Origin: Flavobacterium jumunjinense
GTDB taxonomy: Bacteria > Bacteroidota > Bacteroidia > Flavobacteriales > Flavobacteriaceae
NCBI RefSeq assembly: GCF_021650975.2
Contig: NZ_CP091285.1
Coordinates: forward strand, 3,968,001 to 4,032,000
Length of the DNA stretch: 64,000 nt
Reading direction: 5' to 3'
In this document: one piece after another, positions 35,326 through 44,469 of the stretch
Layout of the letters: each line of letters begins with the position of its first letter
Position numbering within the stretch: position 1 is the stretch's first letter
The notes under the pieces: model-generated
The model's input: only the letters and a program-made list of their open reading frames with translations
The model's database searches: none
Told to the model about the DNA's origin: nothing
Translations under genes and position numbers: made by a program

Positions 35326-35961
35326 ATGAACTTAACAGAAGAATTAAAAAAACACGCCGATCAAAGTGCTGCCAAAATACCTTTAGAGATTCAAAACGTA
35401 ATGAAAAAGGCAATTAAAGATCTTGAAGAAAGTGGCTTAGTAGCAAATGCATTAAAAAAAGGTGACACAATTCCAGAAATTACAGCACCAAATGCAACAG
35501 GTAAAACCATTTCTGTACAAGAGAAATTAAAAACAGGAAAAGTAATACTTACTTTCTATAGAGGTGGTTGGTGTCCATACTGTAATTTAGAACTAAAAGC
35601 ATTACAAGAAATACTACCACAAATTGAAGAAAAAGGAGCTACTTTAATTGCTATAACACCAGAAAAACCAGATAATTCATTAAGCACTACAGAAAAAAAT
35701 GCTTTAACTTTTGAAGTTGTAACCGATAAAGACAATAAAATAGCATCTGCTTTTAATTTAACCTATAAGTTACCTAAAGAACTCGTAGACATCTATCTAA
35801 CTTTTGGAATAAACTTAGAAAAAAGTAATGAAAACATATCCAATGAACTCCCTATTGCCGCAACTTATATAATAGATACGGATGGAGCAATTGTATATGA
35901 TTTTATAAAAGAAGATTATAAACTGAGAGCAGATACAGCAGAAATACTTGCTGCACTTTAA
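35326..35961 (+). CDS. peroxiredoxin-like (AhpC/TSA family) protein
   Basis: 211 residues, no signal peptide. A helical N-terminus (1-45) leads to a thioredoxin-fold AhpC/TSA domain with the redox motif FYRGGWCPYCNLELKALQ (CPYC, about residues 83-86) and the cis-Pro region LPIAATYIIDTDGAIVYDF. Members reduce peroxides or act as thiol oxidoreductases; the exact substrate is unknown. Preceded by an operator-like inverted repeat and followed by a bidirectional terminator. Confidence 0.88.
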   Translation: MNLTEELKKHADQSAAKIPLEIQNVMKKAIKDLEESGLVANALKKGDTIPEITAPNATGKTISVQEKLKTGKVILTFYRGGWCPYCNLELKALQEILPQIEEKGATLIAITPEKPDNSLSTTEKNALTFEVVTDKDNKIASAFNLTYKLPKELVDIYLTFGINLEKSNENISNELPIAATYIIDTDGAIVYDFIKEDYKLRADTAEILAAL

Positions 35962-35971
35962 TAATTAAAAC

Positions 35972-36008
35972 AAGGTTATCTATGAGTTTCAAAACTATAG
36001 ATAACCTT
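35972..36008. terminator. bidirectional terminator
   Basis: AAGGTTATCTAT (35972-35983) pairs with ATAGATAACCTT (35997-36008). Confidence 0.65.
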
Positions 36009-36024
36009 ACTATTTTATTAGAAA

Positions 36025-36426
36025 TTAGTTATGTTGCTCACTAAAAACAGACAATAAAACATTTCCATCAACCATTCTATCTGGAGAATTTTTCATTAAA
36101 TGCAAAACACGTTTCATTGCATAAGGATTTAAACCCATATTAATTCCAATTTCATTAATCTTAATTTGTTCTTTTTCATGCAAAAAACCATCTGAGTGCA
36201 TCAATAAAGCTAATCTATAGAATTGACAAATTCTACTAAATTCATCTTTTATTGCTATTTTTTCTGCTTTTTTATCAAAAAGTTTCAAAAAAGTTTCTTT
36301 ATCAATTTCCAATTCTTGAGAAACCATTTCTATAAAGTCATATTCCCTATCATGTAACTCTCCATCAACAAGAGCAAAGGAAATCATCTCCTGAAGCAAG
36401 CTAATTTTTTCCTGATAATCTTCCAT
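36025..36426 (-). CDS. TerB-like helical protein
   Basis: 133 residues, all-helical, with the TerB/DjlA-N layout: LLQEMISFALVDGELHDREYDFIEMVSQELEIDKETF and a second similar half YRLALLMHSDGFLHEKEQIKINEIGINMGLNPYAMKRVL, each with acidic DG.LH.rE loops that could bind metal. Cytoplasmic. The family name comes from tellurite resistance loci, but no ter operon is present; function here unknown. Divergent from the DUF1456 gene. Confidence 0.7.
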   Translation of the reverse strand: MEDYQEKISLLQEMISFALVDGELHDREYDFIEMVSQELEIDKETFLKLFDKKAEKIAIKDEFSRICQFYRLALLMHSDGFLHEKEQIKINEIGINMGLNPYAMKRVLHLMKNSPDRMVDGNVLLSVFSEQHN

Positions 36427-36474
36427 ATTTATACATTCTTTTTTGTAAAAATAATAATTCTAAATTTAATTAAA

Positions 36475-36482
36475 TATCTTTG
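36475..36482 (+). promoter_or_regulatory. -7 element of the DUF1456 gene
   Basis: TATCTTTG, exact match, 20 bases before ATG 36502. Confidence 0.6.
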
Positions 36483-36501
36483 ACATCTATATTTTATAAA
36501 C

Positions 36502-36924
36502 ATGACAAATAACGATATATTTAAAAAGCTTAGAGTTGCACTTCAATTGCGTGATGATCAAATAGTTGAAATCCTAGAATTAGTAGATTTTAGAATTTCA
36601 AAAGGAGAACTAGGAAATGTTTTTAGAAGCGAAGATCACCCTAACTATATAGAATGTGGAGATCAATTATTACGCAACTTCCTTAATGGATTAGTAATAC
36701 ATTTACGTGGCACAAAAGAAGCTCCAAAAAATCCAATGGATGTTATTAAAACCCATAAAAAATTGGCTCCTTCAGAAAACAAGGTAGAGAAACCAAAATT
36801 TGATGGTCCAAAAAAACCCGCAGGTTCATTCAAACCAAATTACAAGAAGAAAAATGAACCTAAAAAAGAACCAATTGTAGAAAAGGTTCGTTACAAAAAC
36901 GGAAAGAAAAAGCCGAAAGAATAA
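36502..36924 (+). CDS. DUF1456 (YehS-like) protein with basic tail
   Basis: 140 residues. A DUF1456 repeat pair: NDIFKKLRVALQLRDDQIVEILELVDFRISKGELGNVFRSEDHPNYIECGDQLLRNFLNGLVIHLRG. From about residue 80 a Lys/Pro-rich, probably disordered basic tail follows, suggesting nucleic acid or ribosome binding (inference). The stop codon TAA shares its last A with the start of the next gene. Confidence 0.85.
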   Translation: MTNNDIFKKLRVALQLRDDQIVEILELVDFRISKGELGNVFRSEDHPNYIECGDQLLRNFLNGLVIHLRGTKEAPKNPMDVIKTHKKLAPSENKVEKPKFDGPKKPAGSFKPNYKKKNEPKKEPIVEKVRYKNGKKKPKE

Positions 36925-37145
36925 TGATCTTAAAGTTAATAATACTACTTCCTTTAATTGCGTTATTTTATGATGGATATCTAAAAAACGGAATTAAAGG
37001 AGGTCTTATTTATGTATTTTCATTTGGACTTTTATTATTTATAGCTGGTATTTTCCTAAAACAATTTCAACTAAAATTCGCTTTATCAATACCTGTACTA
37101 TTTCTATTTTTAATCGTGTATAATAGCATTCAAAAAAATAAATAA
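36924..37145 (+). CDS. small two-helix membrane protein
   Basis: 73 residues with hydrophobic segments at about 2-16 and 24-68 interrupted by short charged turns (LKNGIKGG, LKQFQLKF). Its ATG overlaps the DUF1456 stop codon by one base, so it is probably co-translated. No recognised family. Confidence 0.65.
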   Translation: MILKLIILLPLIALFYDGYLKNGIKGGLIYVFSFGLLLFIAGIFLKQFQLKFALSIPVLFLFLIVYNSIQKNK

Positions 37146-37186
37146 CAACAACTTTATAGTTTTAATTAAAAACCATAAGAATTTTG

Positions 37187-37194
37187 TATTTTTG
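37187..37194 (+). promoter_or_regulatory. -7 element of the vWA/BatA gene
   Basis: TATTTTTG, exact match, 43 bases before ATG 37237. Confidence 0.5.
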
Positions 37195-37236
37195 GACGTT
37201 GTTATAAAAAACCTTATCCGTAAAAAAACAAAATAA

Positions 37237-39165
37237 ATGCAGTTTAAACATCCAGAGATTTTATACTTCCTATTTTTATTGGTAATTCCAATTTTAGTGC
37301 ATTTATTTCAATTACGTAGATTCAAGAAGCAATATTTCACCAATGTAAAGCTACTTCGACAGTTACAACAAGACACAAGAAAAAGTAGCACTATAAAAAA
37401 GTGGTTACTTTTAGCAACACGATTACTACTCCTTGCCTTATTAATTTTTGCCTTTGCACAACCTTTTTTTTCCGCAAAAGAAGCTAAGAGTAAAGAAAAT
37501 GAACTAATAATCTTAGTAGACAACTCCTTTTCAATGCAAGCTAAAGGAAGCAAAGGAGAATTATTAAAGAGAAGCATACAAGAACTACTAGAATCATTAC
37601 CAGATACTCAAAACTTCTCTCTTTTAACTAATAATGAAGCCTTTTGGGATGTAGACATTAAAGCAATACAACCCGAATTACAAAAACTAGATTATTCTGC
37701 ACTTCCCTTTGAGTTGGATTATTTACTAACACAAGTAGCAACAAAAAAACCAAACACTCAAAAGGATTATATTATTATAACTGATGTAGTTGCAACAAAT
37801 TCAAAGAAAATTGAAGACATTAGTAAAAACAATCAAGTCTATTTTATTCATCCTAAAGCTGAAAACAAAAATAATATTAGCATAGAAAACGTTCAATTAT
37901 CACAAATATTAGATGCTTTCTATGAGATTAAAATCGATTTGAAAAGCTATGGAACAACAGAAGAAGCAATTCCTGTAGCTGTCTATAATAATGAAACTCT
38001 AATTGCAAAATCGCAAGTTACATTCGATAAGACAGATAAAGAATTAAAAATTAATATTCCAAAAACTGCTTTTCACGGAAAAGTGAGTCTTCAAGATAAC
38101 AGTTTACAATATGACAACGACTATTATTTTAGTATTTCTGAACCAAAAAAACAAAATGCAATTGTAATTGGAACAGATGAAAAAAACAAATTCATCAATA
38201 AAATTTTAACCGAAGATGATTTTGTTGTAACCAACACAGAATTAGCTCAACTGAATTATAATAAAATTGACGTACAGCAAACCATTATTCTTAATGAAAT
38301 TGCAGAAATTCCTCAAGCATTAGCAACAACACTACTCTCTTTCTATAATAAAGGTGGTAACATTATAGTTATACCATCACAAGAAAATAGCATACAAAAT
38401 TTAAATAGTTTTTATAAAAAATTTGGATCTTTCCAATTTATAAGCAAAATAGAGACCGAAAAGCAAATCACTAAAATTAGTTTTAGTCATCCGCTTTATA
38501 AAAACGTTTTCGAAAAAAAAATCACCAATTTCCAATATCCAAAAGTAAATCAATCCTTTACAACTTCTGGAAACGGCTTGCCAATATTACAGTTTGAAGA
38601 CAATACGAATTTTGTAGTTGCTATTACAAACAAAATCGGGAATTTATACGCATTTACTGCACCTATAAATAAGGAGAATTCAAACCTACAAAACTCACCT
38701 TTAATTGTACCAACCCTATTTAACATGGCACAAGCAAAGAATACTTCTAAAACCAACACCTATACTATTGGAAATAATGAAACATTAGTAATTGATGCCA
38801 TTTTATCCAAAGACGAAGTAGTAAGCATAACAAAAAAAGACAATAGTTTCATTCCACAACAACAAATCATCAGTTCCAAAGTAAAACTTAGCTTTGGAGA
38901 CTATCCAGAAATTTCTGGGAATTATGATGTAATGCAAGCTAAAAATAGCATACAACAAATTAGCTTTAACTATCCAAGAACAGAAAGCGATTTAAACAAC
39001 ACAAACACAACAATCTTTGAGAAAGCCACAACAGTCAACAATGTAGCAACCGTTCTAAATGATTTACACACTAAACGAACCGATACTGCATTATGGAAAT
39101 GGTTCATCATAGGCACATTACTTTTCTTATTGATTGAACTACTAATTCAAAAATTCGTAAAATGA
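37237..39165 (+). CDS. BatA-type membrane protein with vWA-like domain
   Basis: 642 residues. The N-terminal double-transmembrane BatA domain (MQFKHPEILYFLFLLVIPILVHLFQLRRFKKQYFTNVKLLRQL; second TM about 57-76) is followed by a von Willebrand factor A-like domain with MIDAS LVDNSFSMQ (DxSxS, about 92-98). A long beta-rich region (about 210-600) precedes a C-terminal TM segment (WFIIGTLLFLLIELLIQKFVK). The bulk sits in the periplasm. Function unknown. It overlaps the dihydroorotase-like gene by four bases (ATGA). Confidence 0.85.
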   Translation: MQFKHPEILYFLFLLVIPILVHLFQLRRFKKQYFTNVKLLRQLQQDTRKSSTIKKWLLLATRLLLLALLIFAFAQPFFSAKEAKSKENELIILVDNSFSMQAKGSKGELLKRSIQELLESLPDTQNFSLLTNNEAFWDVDIKAIQPELQKLDYSALPFELDYLLTQVATKKPNTQKDYIIITDVVATNSKKIEDISKNNQVYFIHPKAENKNNISIENVQLSQILDAFYEIKIDLKSYGTTEEAIPVAVYNNETLIAKSQVTFDKTDKELKINIPKTAFHGKVSLQDNSLQYDNDYYFSISEPKKQNAIVIGTDEKNKFINKILTEDDFVVTNTELAQLNYNKIDVQQTIILNEIAEIPQALATTLLSFYNKGGNIIVIPSQENSIQNLNSFYKKFGSFQFISKIETEKQITKISFSHPLYKNVFEKKITNFQYPKVNQSFTTSGNGLPILQFEDNTNFVVAITNKIGNLYAFTAPINKENSNLQNSPLIVPTLFNMAQAKNTSKTNTYTIGNNETLVIDAILSKDEVVSITKKDNSFIPQQQIISSKVKLSFGDYPEISGNYDVMQAKNSIQQISFNYPRTESDLNNTNTTIFEKATTVNNVATVLNDLHTKRTDTALWKWFIIGTLLFLLIELLIQKFVK

Positions 39166-40415
39166 CACCCGTTTTAATTAAAAAAGCAACCATAATCGAC
39201 AAAAAAAGTGCTTTTCACAATCAAATAGTAGATATAAAAATTGAAAATGGCATAATTACAGAAATTGCAAAAGAAATCGCTTCAAATGATGATTTTGAAG
39301 TCGTAGAAAAAGAAAACCTTCACGTTTCACAAGGTTGGTTTGATTCTTCTGTTTCCTTTGGTGAACCTGGCTATGAAGATAGAGAAACCATTGAAAATGG
39401 TTTAAAAGTAGCTGCAAAAAGTGGTTTTACAGCAGTTGCCCTTCAACCCAATAGTTTTCCAATAATCGACAATCAATCGCATATTAAATTTGTTTTAGAC
39501 AAAGCTAAAAATCAAGCCACTACATTATTTCCTATTGGAGCACTTACAAAAAACAGTGAAGGACAGGATTTAGCCGAACTATTCGACATGAAGAATGCAG
39601 GGGCAATAGCTTTTGGAGATTATAAAAGAGCAATACAAGATGCTAATATTCAAAAAATTGCATTACAATATGTACAAGATTTTGATGGATTAATTATCAC
39701 CTATTGTCAAGATAATTCATTAAAAGGCAAAGGAATTGTAAACGAAGGAATAGCCTCGACCCGATTAGGTTTAAAAGGAATTCCTACTTTAGCTGAAGAA
39801 CTTCACATTGCACGTAATTTATTCCTATTAGAATACACTGGTGGAAAATTACACATTCCAACCATTTCTACACAAAAATCAATTGCTCTAATAAAAGAAG
39901 CAAAAGCAAAAGGACTACAAGTAACTTGTAGCGTTGCCATACATAATTTAGTCCTAAACGAAGAAATACTATCTGGTTTTGATTCAAGATATAAAGTAGC
40001 TCCTCCATTACGTGATGAAGCAACAAGAAAGATGTTGATAGAAGCTATTTTAGACAACACTATAGATTGCATAACTTCCGATCATAATCCGTTAGATATT
40101 GAACACAAAAAATTAGAGTTCGACATGGCAAAAGACGGAACAATAGGTCTAGAAAGTGCTTTTGGAGCCTTATTAACAATACTACCACTAGAAATAGTCA
40201 TTGAAAAACTAACCAATGCCAAAACAATTTTTGGTATAGCGCAAAACACTATTGCAGAAAATACTATTGCTGCGTTAAGCTTATTCACACCAAACGAAGA
40301 AGGAACTTTTACTAAAGAAAACATACTTTCCAAATCTAAAAATTCTGCTTTTCTAGGGCAACAAACCAAAGGAAAAGTATACGGAATTTATAATAACGGG
40401 AAATTGTTAGTTTAA
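39162..40415 (+). CDS. dihydroorotase-family protein lacking the metal ligands (pseudo-DHOase)
   Basis: 417 residues, colinear with class I dihydroorotases. The diagnostic zinc site is absent. The usual DxHxH is FDSSVSFGEPGYEDRETI (Ser63 and Ser65 for the two His). The usual HcE motif is TYCQDNSL, and the usual HI.HvST is HIPTISTQ. The last Asp motif survives as SDHNPL. Overall sequence remains well conserved, so it is under selection for something other than metal catalysis. Pseudomonas has an inactive PyrC' that is a structural subunit of ATCase, a plausible parallel; pyrB lies at the end of this window. Its start overlaps the vWA/BatA gene. Confidence 0.88.
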   Translation: MTPVLIKKATIIDKKSAFHNQIVDIKIENGIITEIAKEIASNDDFEVVEKENLHVSQGWFDSSVSFGEPGYEDRETIENGLKVAAKSGFTAVALQPNSFPIIDNQSHIKFVLDKAKNQATTLFPIGALTKNSEGQDLAELFDMKNAGAIAFGDYKRAIQDANIQKIALQYVQDFDGLIITYCQDNSLKGKGIVNEGIASTRLGLKGIPTLAEELHIARNLFLLEYTGGKLHIPTISTQKSIALIKEAKAKGLQVTCSVAIHNLVLNEEILSGFDSRYKVAPPLRDEATRKMLIEAILDNTIDCITSDHNPLDIEHKKLEFDMAKDGTIGLESAFGALLTILPLEIVIEKLTNAKTIFGIAQNTIAENTIAALSLFTPNEEGTFTKENILSKSKNSAFLGQQTKGKVYGIYNNGKLLV

Positions 40416-40465
40416 GAAAAAAGAATAAAGAAAAGAGAATAAAGAGAACAAAAAACTTAAAAAAG

Positions 40466-40792
40466 ATGATTAACGATATCGAAAAAGGGAAAAACGCAGC
40501 CATAGTTAGTTATTTGACAATAATTGGAAGCATCATTGCAATTTTCATGAATCAAGACGAAAACAAAAGTGAATTTGCTAGTTTTCACAACCGACAAGCA
40601 TTAGGTATTTTTCTAACATGGGCAATATTAGGTTATTTTATAGGAAACTTTGATAGCTGGATTATCTCAACAGCACTATATGTAATGATATTTATGCTTT
40701 GGATTTTTGGTTTTTTAGGTGCTTTAAATGGAGAAAAAAAATTAATACCAATTGTTGGTGATTTTTTTCAAAAGATTTTTAAGAGCCTATAA
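40466..40792 (+). CDS. DUF4870/Tic20-like small membrane protein
   Basis: 108 residues with a short N-terminal helix (NDIEKGKNAAIVSYLTIIGSIIAIFMN), a conserved-looking loop FASFHNRQALGIFLTWAILG, a third and a fourth hydrophobic segment, and a Lys-rich end. The FH.rQAL...W arrangement is typical of DUF4870-like membrane proteins. The next gene starts at the base after its stop codon. Confidence 0.75.
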   Translation: MINDIEKGKNAAIVSYLTIIGSIIAIFMNQDENKSEFASFHNRQALGIFLTWAILGYFIGNFDSWIISTALYVMIFMLWIFGFLGALNGEKKLIPIVGDFFQKIFKSL

Positions 40793-41152
40793 ATGAATGG
40801 AATATTAAACAATAGAGAACAAACTATTGCAAATATAATAGTATTATTAATAATAATTACATCATTTTTTTTTGGAAATAATTCTGAAGTGAAACGTAAA
40901 AAAGAAGAAAAACAACAAAGATTAGAATTATCATTTGATGGTTATGTTACTAATATCATTTTAGATTCTTTAAATCATTCAAGAAAAGCAACAACTAGAA
41001 CAATTATTATTAATGATAATTTATTTTTTAGAGATGAAGAAAATAGCTTTTTTTTCGATAAAGTAAAGCTTGGAGATTATTTAGTTAAAAAAGAAAACGA
41101 TAGCATGGCTAGAATCAATGCTACATTTTATAATTTTTTAGAAAAACACTAA
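40793..41152 (+). CDS. single-pass membrane protein of unknown function
   Basis: 119 residues. One hydrophobic segment (IANIIVLLIIITSFFFG, about 12-28), a strongly charged stretch (VKRKKEEKQQRLELS), then a mixed alpha/beta domain (YVTNIILDSLNHSRKATTRTIIINDNLFFRDEENSFFFDKVKLGDYLVKKENDSMA). Immediately adjacent (no gap) to the DUF4870-like gene and co-directional. No family recognised. Confidence 0.65.
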   Translation: MNGILNNREQTIANIIVLLIIITSFFFGNNSEVKRKKEEKQQRLELSFDGYVTNIILDSLNHSRKATTRTIIINDNLFFRDEENSFFFDKVKLGDYLVKKENDSMARINATFYNFLEKH

Positions 41153-41198
41153 TACCATTACACATCGAAATCTAGATTTTTACTTTAAAAATTCATAA

Positions 41199-41714
41199 AT
41201 GAACACCTCCAAAAATAGCAAAATAAAAGCCAAGATTAGCATAACCGATCTAATTGAACTAAAAAGTAAAGGAATATTTATCATTCTTTTACTTTTTCCT
41301 TTTGCACTACTACTAAATTCTATTAATACTGCTTTCAACAGTCAATTAGAGATATCAAATAGTATAACAATCGTTATTAGTTTTCAAATTATCGTATTAT
41401 TAATAAGTATTCCGTTAGTTAAAAAAGGAATAGCAATAGATTATCAAAAAAACAGTTACAACTGCTACATTCTTGGAGATAGTATAATTTACAAATACAA
41501 CTTCATACCAAACGATTATAATGAGCTTATAATTGCAGAAGAAGAATTTTTAAAATTAAACACAAATATCAATATAGATAACACAGCTGCAACATTCAAC
41601 TATCCAATTTATAAATTCATCGCTCAAAAAAATAATTCTAAGAAAAACATCATCAAAGTCGATAACGAAACTGACAAAAATATATTGATAATGTTTTTTA
41701 GAAAAGGAAACTAA
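41199..41714 (+). CDS. two-TM membrane protein of unknown function
   Basis: 171 residues. Hydrophobic segments at about 25-43 (IFIILLLFPFALLLNSI) and 56-72 (SITIVISFQIIVLLISIPL), followed by a domain with KKGIAIDYQKNSYNCYILGDSIIYKYNFIP. No family recognised. It ends in a long perfect hairpin. Confidence 0.6.
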   Translation: MNTSKNSKIKAKISITDLIELKSKGIFIILLLFPFALLLNSINTAFNSQLEISNSITIVISFQIIVLLISIPLVKKGIAIDYQKNSYNCYILGDSIIYKYNFIPNDYNELIIAEEEFLKLNTNINIDNTAATFNYPIYKFIAQKNNSKKNIIKVDNETDKNILIMFFRKGN

Positions 41715-41753
41715 TTTAAGACTTTAAAGTTATTTACTTTAAAGTCTTAAATT
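41713..41753. terminator. 18-bp perfect hairpin
   Basis: AATTTAAGACTTTAAAGT (41713-41730) and its exact complement (41736-41753) with loop TATTT, starting within the stop codon. AT-rich ends but no long T-run; probably a terminator in both directions. Confidence 0.55.
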
Positions 41754-42005
41754 ATCAATTCACTTTCAGAAGCTTACTTAAAGTATAATTAGCAAATATT
41801 TCAAAAAAGAAATAATCGTTTTAAAATTCTTACTTTTTTCCTTATTTTATTTCTATATTAGCCAACTCAAAATACCAAATCGGTATAATTAATTATTTTA
41901 TTTAAATCAAATTTCAAAATTTACATTTAAAAAATAATTTTAGTTTTTTTTCTAAAACAATACAAATTATAAAATCTAGCCCAACCTATACTTTATAAAA
42001 CTTCT

Positions 42006-42962
42006 ATGTATAAAACATCCTTTAAATTTTCGAGATTATTATTAATTATTCCTATCGGAGTATTTGTGTTCATTCTATTACCCGAATTAACAAAAAAATA
42101 TAATGATTTTAAAAAACAGGAAACAGAATTAAAAGAGTCTGCAATACAGTTAGTAGAATTACAACAAATAGAAAAACTTACAACGAGTGAGTTTCATAAA
42201 CTAAAAACACTCGAAATTGGGCTTCCAATAAGACAACTAAGCTTCGAAAGACAAAAATTTCTATATTACAAAACAGGTGGAATGCTCATCGTTTTACTCT
42301 TTATGGGGATTGGAATGCTTCTCACAAGTTTTCTAACCCAAAGAAAGAAAAATAGTCCAAATAATAGAACAGTTGATTTTCAATTCAACGATCCAGATTT
42401 AGATACGATTGGCAAACAAATTTCATGGGAAGCAAAAGAAAATTCTGGAAGTAACTTTGCGAGTGAAACCCTTAAAAAAACAGCATTTGGATATAAAATA
42501 ACTTCTAGTTCATTTGTAAAGGTTTTTGCTTGGAGTTTCTTTTTAGTTGGACTAAACTATGTTGTACTTTCATTTACAGAGTTTTACAGTATTTCTCAAA
42601 AACAAATGACAATCATGGAAGGAGGAAAACTTTTCTTCTCTTCAGGTGGAATATTTTTATTAATTGGATTGTTTTTACTTTTCTCATTTGGAGCAAAAGT
42701 TCATATCAATAAACAAAAAAGAAAAATTATTATTGATGGTCAAATTCTTTCCTTTAAAGATCTACATGCATTACAAATTCTAGAAAAATTTTCACAAGGA
42801 AAATCCTCTGGCGGTTATTTTTGCTATGAAGTAAACCTAATAACCAAAGACGGAAATCGATATAATTTATTGAACCATGGAGATAAAGTAATTTTATTTA
42901 GCGACATGATGAAAATACATCAACTATTTAAAACCCAAGTTTGGTGTAGAGTGCAGCTTTAA
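42006..42962 (+). CDS. multi-pass membrane protein of unknown function
   Basis: 318 residues with hydrophobic segments at about 9-28, 90-110, 173-193 and 212-235, and a periplasmic or cytoplasmic helix between the first two (KYNDFKKQETELKESAIQLVELQQIEKL). The C-terminal 80 residues form a soluble beta-rich domain (AKVHINKQKRKIIIDGQILSFKDLHALQILEKFSQG...FCYEVNLITKDGNRYNLLNHGDKVILFSDMMKIHQLF) that resembles the PH-like output of small membrane proteins. Unknown family, no operon partner; about 290 bases of AT-rich DNA precede it. Confidence 0.6.
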   Translation: MYKTSFKFSRLLLIIPIGVFVFILLPELTKKYNDFKKQETELKESAIQLVELQQIEKLTTSEFHKLKTLEIGLPIRQLSFERQKFLYYKTGGMLIVLLFMGIGMLLTSFLTQRKKNSPNNRTVDFQFNDPDLDTIGKQISWEAKENSGSNFASETLKKTAFGYKITSSSFVKVFAWSFFLVGLNYVVLSFTEFYSISQKQMTIMEGGKLFFSSGGIFLLIGLFLLFSFGAKVHINKQKRKIIIDGQILSFKDLHALQILEKFSQGKSSGGYFCYEVNLITKDGNRYNLLNHGDKVILFSDMMKIHQLFKTQVWCRVQL

Positions 42963-43230
42963 ATAAAACAAATTACAACATAAAAATGGTGTTTTGAATA
43001 TGAATTCAAACACAATTCTCTATTACAACACAATTCATAAACAAAATTTCAAACTCTATCCTTTTATATAAAGAAAACAACTAATAATGCATTGTGAAAT
43101 ACTTTTCAACCTTTAAATCATTTAAAAAAAAAATTGCATCCTACTATTTTTATAAAAAACAACTAACAAAACAGTAGTAAGTTAAAATTTAGTAATAATT
43201 TTGAAAAAAAATAATTAGAATACACTATAA

Positions 43231-43875
43231 ATGAATTTACACTATATAATTAAAGAGCCAAAAATAAAACAAGAACAAAACCCCGTTATCATTTTATTAC
43301 ATGGCTATGGAAGCAACGAAGAAGATTTATTCTCTTTCGCTACTGAATTACCAGAAGAGTATTATATAATTTCTGTACGCGCACCCTACGATTTAAAACC
43401 CTACGGACACGCTTGGTATGCCATTCATTTTGATGCTGATGAAAATAAATTTTCAGACGATGTTCAGGCCAGAGAATCAAGAGATTTAATTGCAACTTTT
43501 ATTGATGAAATTACAGACAAATACCCGATAGATAAAAGTAAAGTAACATTAGTAGGATTCAGTCAAGGTACAATTCTAAGCTACGCAACTGCGCTATCCT
43601 ATCCAGAGAAAATTGCTAGAGTTGTGGCTTTAAGCGGTTATTTAAATGAACAAATAATAGTAGAAGACTATCAAACTAAAAACAACAAGCACCTACAATT
43701 TTTCATTTCTCATGGAACTGTAGATCAAGTAATTCCTTTAGATTGGGCAAAAAAAGCAAAACCTTTCATGGAAAATCTAGGATTAAAAGCCGAATATAGA
43801 GAATACCCTGTAGGTCACGGAGTTGCTCCACAAAACTTTTATGATTTCAAAAACTGGTTAGAACAAACGAAGTAA
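43231..43875 (+). CDS. alpha/beta hydrolase of the phospholipase/carboxylesterase family
   Basis: 214 residues, cytoplasmic. Abhydrolase_2 fold: VIILLHGYGSNEEDLFSF (oxyanion loop), nucleophile Ser in LVGFSQGTILSYATAL (about 113), Asp in SHGTVDQVIPL, and His in YPVGHGVAP. These enzymes hydrolyse carboxyl esters; the substrate is unknown. The gene precedes tpx in the same direction. I see nothing in the 268 AT-rich bases upstream. Confidence 0.9.
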   Translation: MNLHYIIKEPKIKQEQNPVIILLHGYGSNEEDLFSFATELPEEYYIISVRAPYDLKPYGHAWYAIHFDADENKFSDDVQARESRDLIATFIDEITDKYPIDKSKVTLVGFSQGTILSYATALSYPEKIARVVALSGYLNEQIIVEDYQTKNNKHLQFFISHGTVDQVIPLDWAKKAKPFMENLGLKAEYREYPVGHGVAPQNFYDFKNWLEQTK

Positions 43876-43935
43876 AAACAAACGAAGATTTAAAATTAAG
43901 ATTCAATCCATAAATGGCAATTCAATAATATTTCT

Positions 43936-43943
43936 TACTTTTG
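43936..43943 (+). promoter_or_regulatory. -7 element of tpx
   Basis: TACTTTTG, exact match, overlapping an upstream in-frame TTG codon; supports the ATG start at 43965. Confidence 0.6.
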
Positions 43944-43964
43944 AACTTCATTAAAAAACACACT

Positions 43965-44462
43965 ATGGCAACTGTAACATTAGGCGGAAACGCTATACAT
44001 ACTAACGGAGAATTACCAAAAGTAGGATCAAAAACTCCAGATTTCAAATTAACAAATACAGATTTAGGAAATGTTTCTTTAGCAGATTTTGCAGGAAGCA
44101 AATTAGTTTTAAATATTTTCCCAAGCGTAGATACAGGTACTTGCGCTACTTCTGTTAGAGAATTCAATGCAAAAGCAAGTCAATTAGAAAATACAAAAGT
44201 ATTGTGTATTTCTCGTGATTTACCATTTGCTCAAAAACGTTTTTGTGGTGCAGAAGGTTTAGAAAAAGTAGTTAACCTTTCCGATTTTAACACAGGAAGT
44301 TTTGGTAAAGACTATGGTTTAGAAATTACTGACGGTCCATTAGCAGGATTACACTCAAGAGTAGTAGTTATTGTTGATGAAAACGGAATTGTGAAGTATA
44401 CAGAACAAGTAGCTGAAATTGCTAACGAACCAAATTACGAATCTGCTTTAGCAGCTTTATAA
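43965..44462 (+). CDS. tpx: thiol peroxidase
   Basis: 165 residues from MATVTLGGNAIHTNGELPKVG, normal Tpx length. Atypical two-Cys peroxiredoxin reducing alkyl hydroperoxides with thioredoxin. Peroxidatic Cys in NIFPSVDTGTCATSVREF (about 60) and resolving Cys in SRDLPFAQKRFCGAEG (about 94). Cytoplasmic. The longer frame using TTG 43941 lies over the promoter. The diacylglycerol kinase gene starts seven bases downstream. Confidence 0.95.
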   Translation: MATVTLGGNAIHTNGELPKVGSKTPDFKLTNTDLGNVSLADFAGSKLVLNIFPSVDTGTCATSVREFNAKASQLENTKVLCISRDLPFAQKRFCGAEGLEKVVNLSDFNTGSFGKDYGLEITDGPLAGLHSRVVVIVDENGIVKYTEQVAEIANEPNYESALAAL

Positions 44463-44469
44463 TTAATGT

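Noticed and set aside
36025..36426. Tellurite resistance locus
   Set aside because: A single TerB-like helical protein with no other ter genes; the name describes the fold only.
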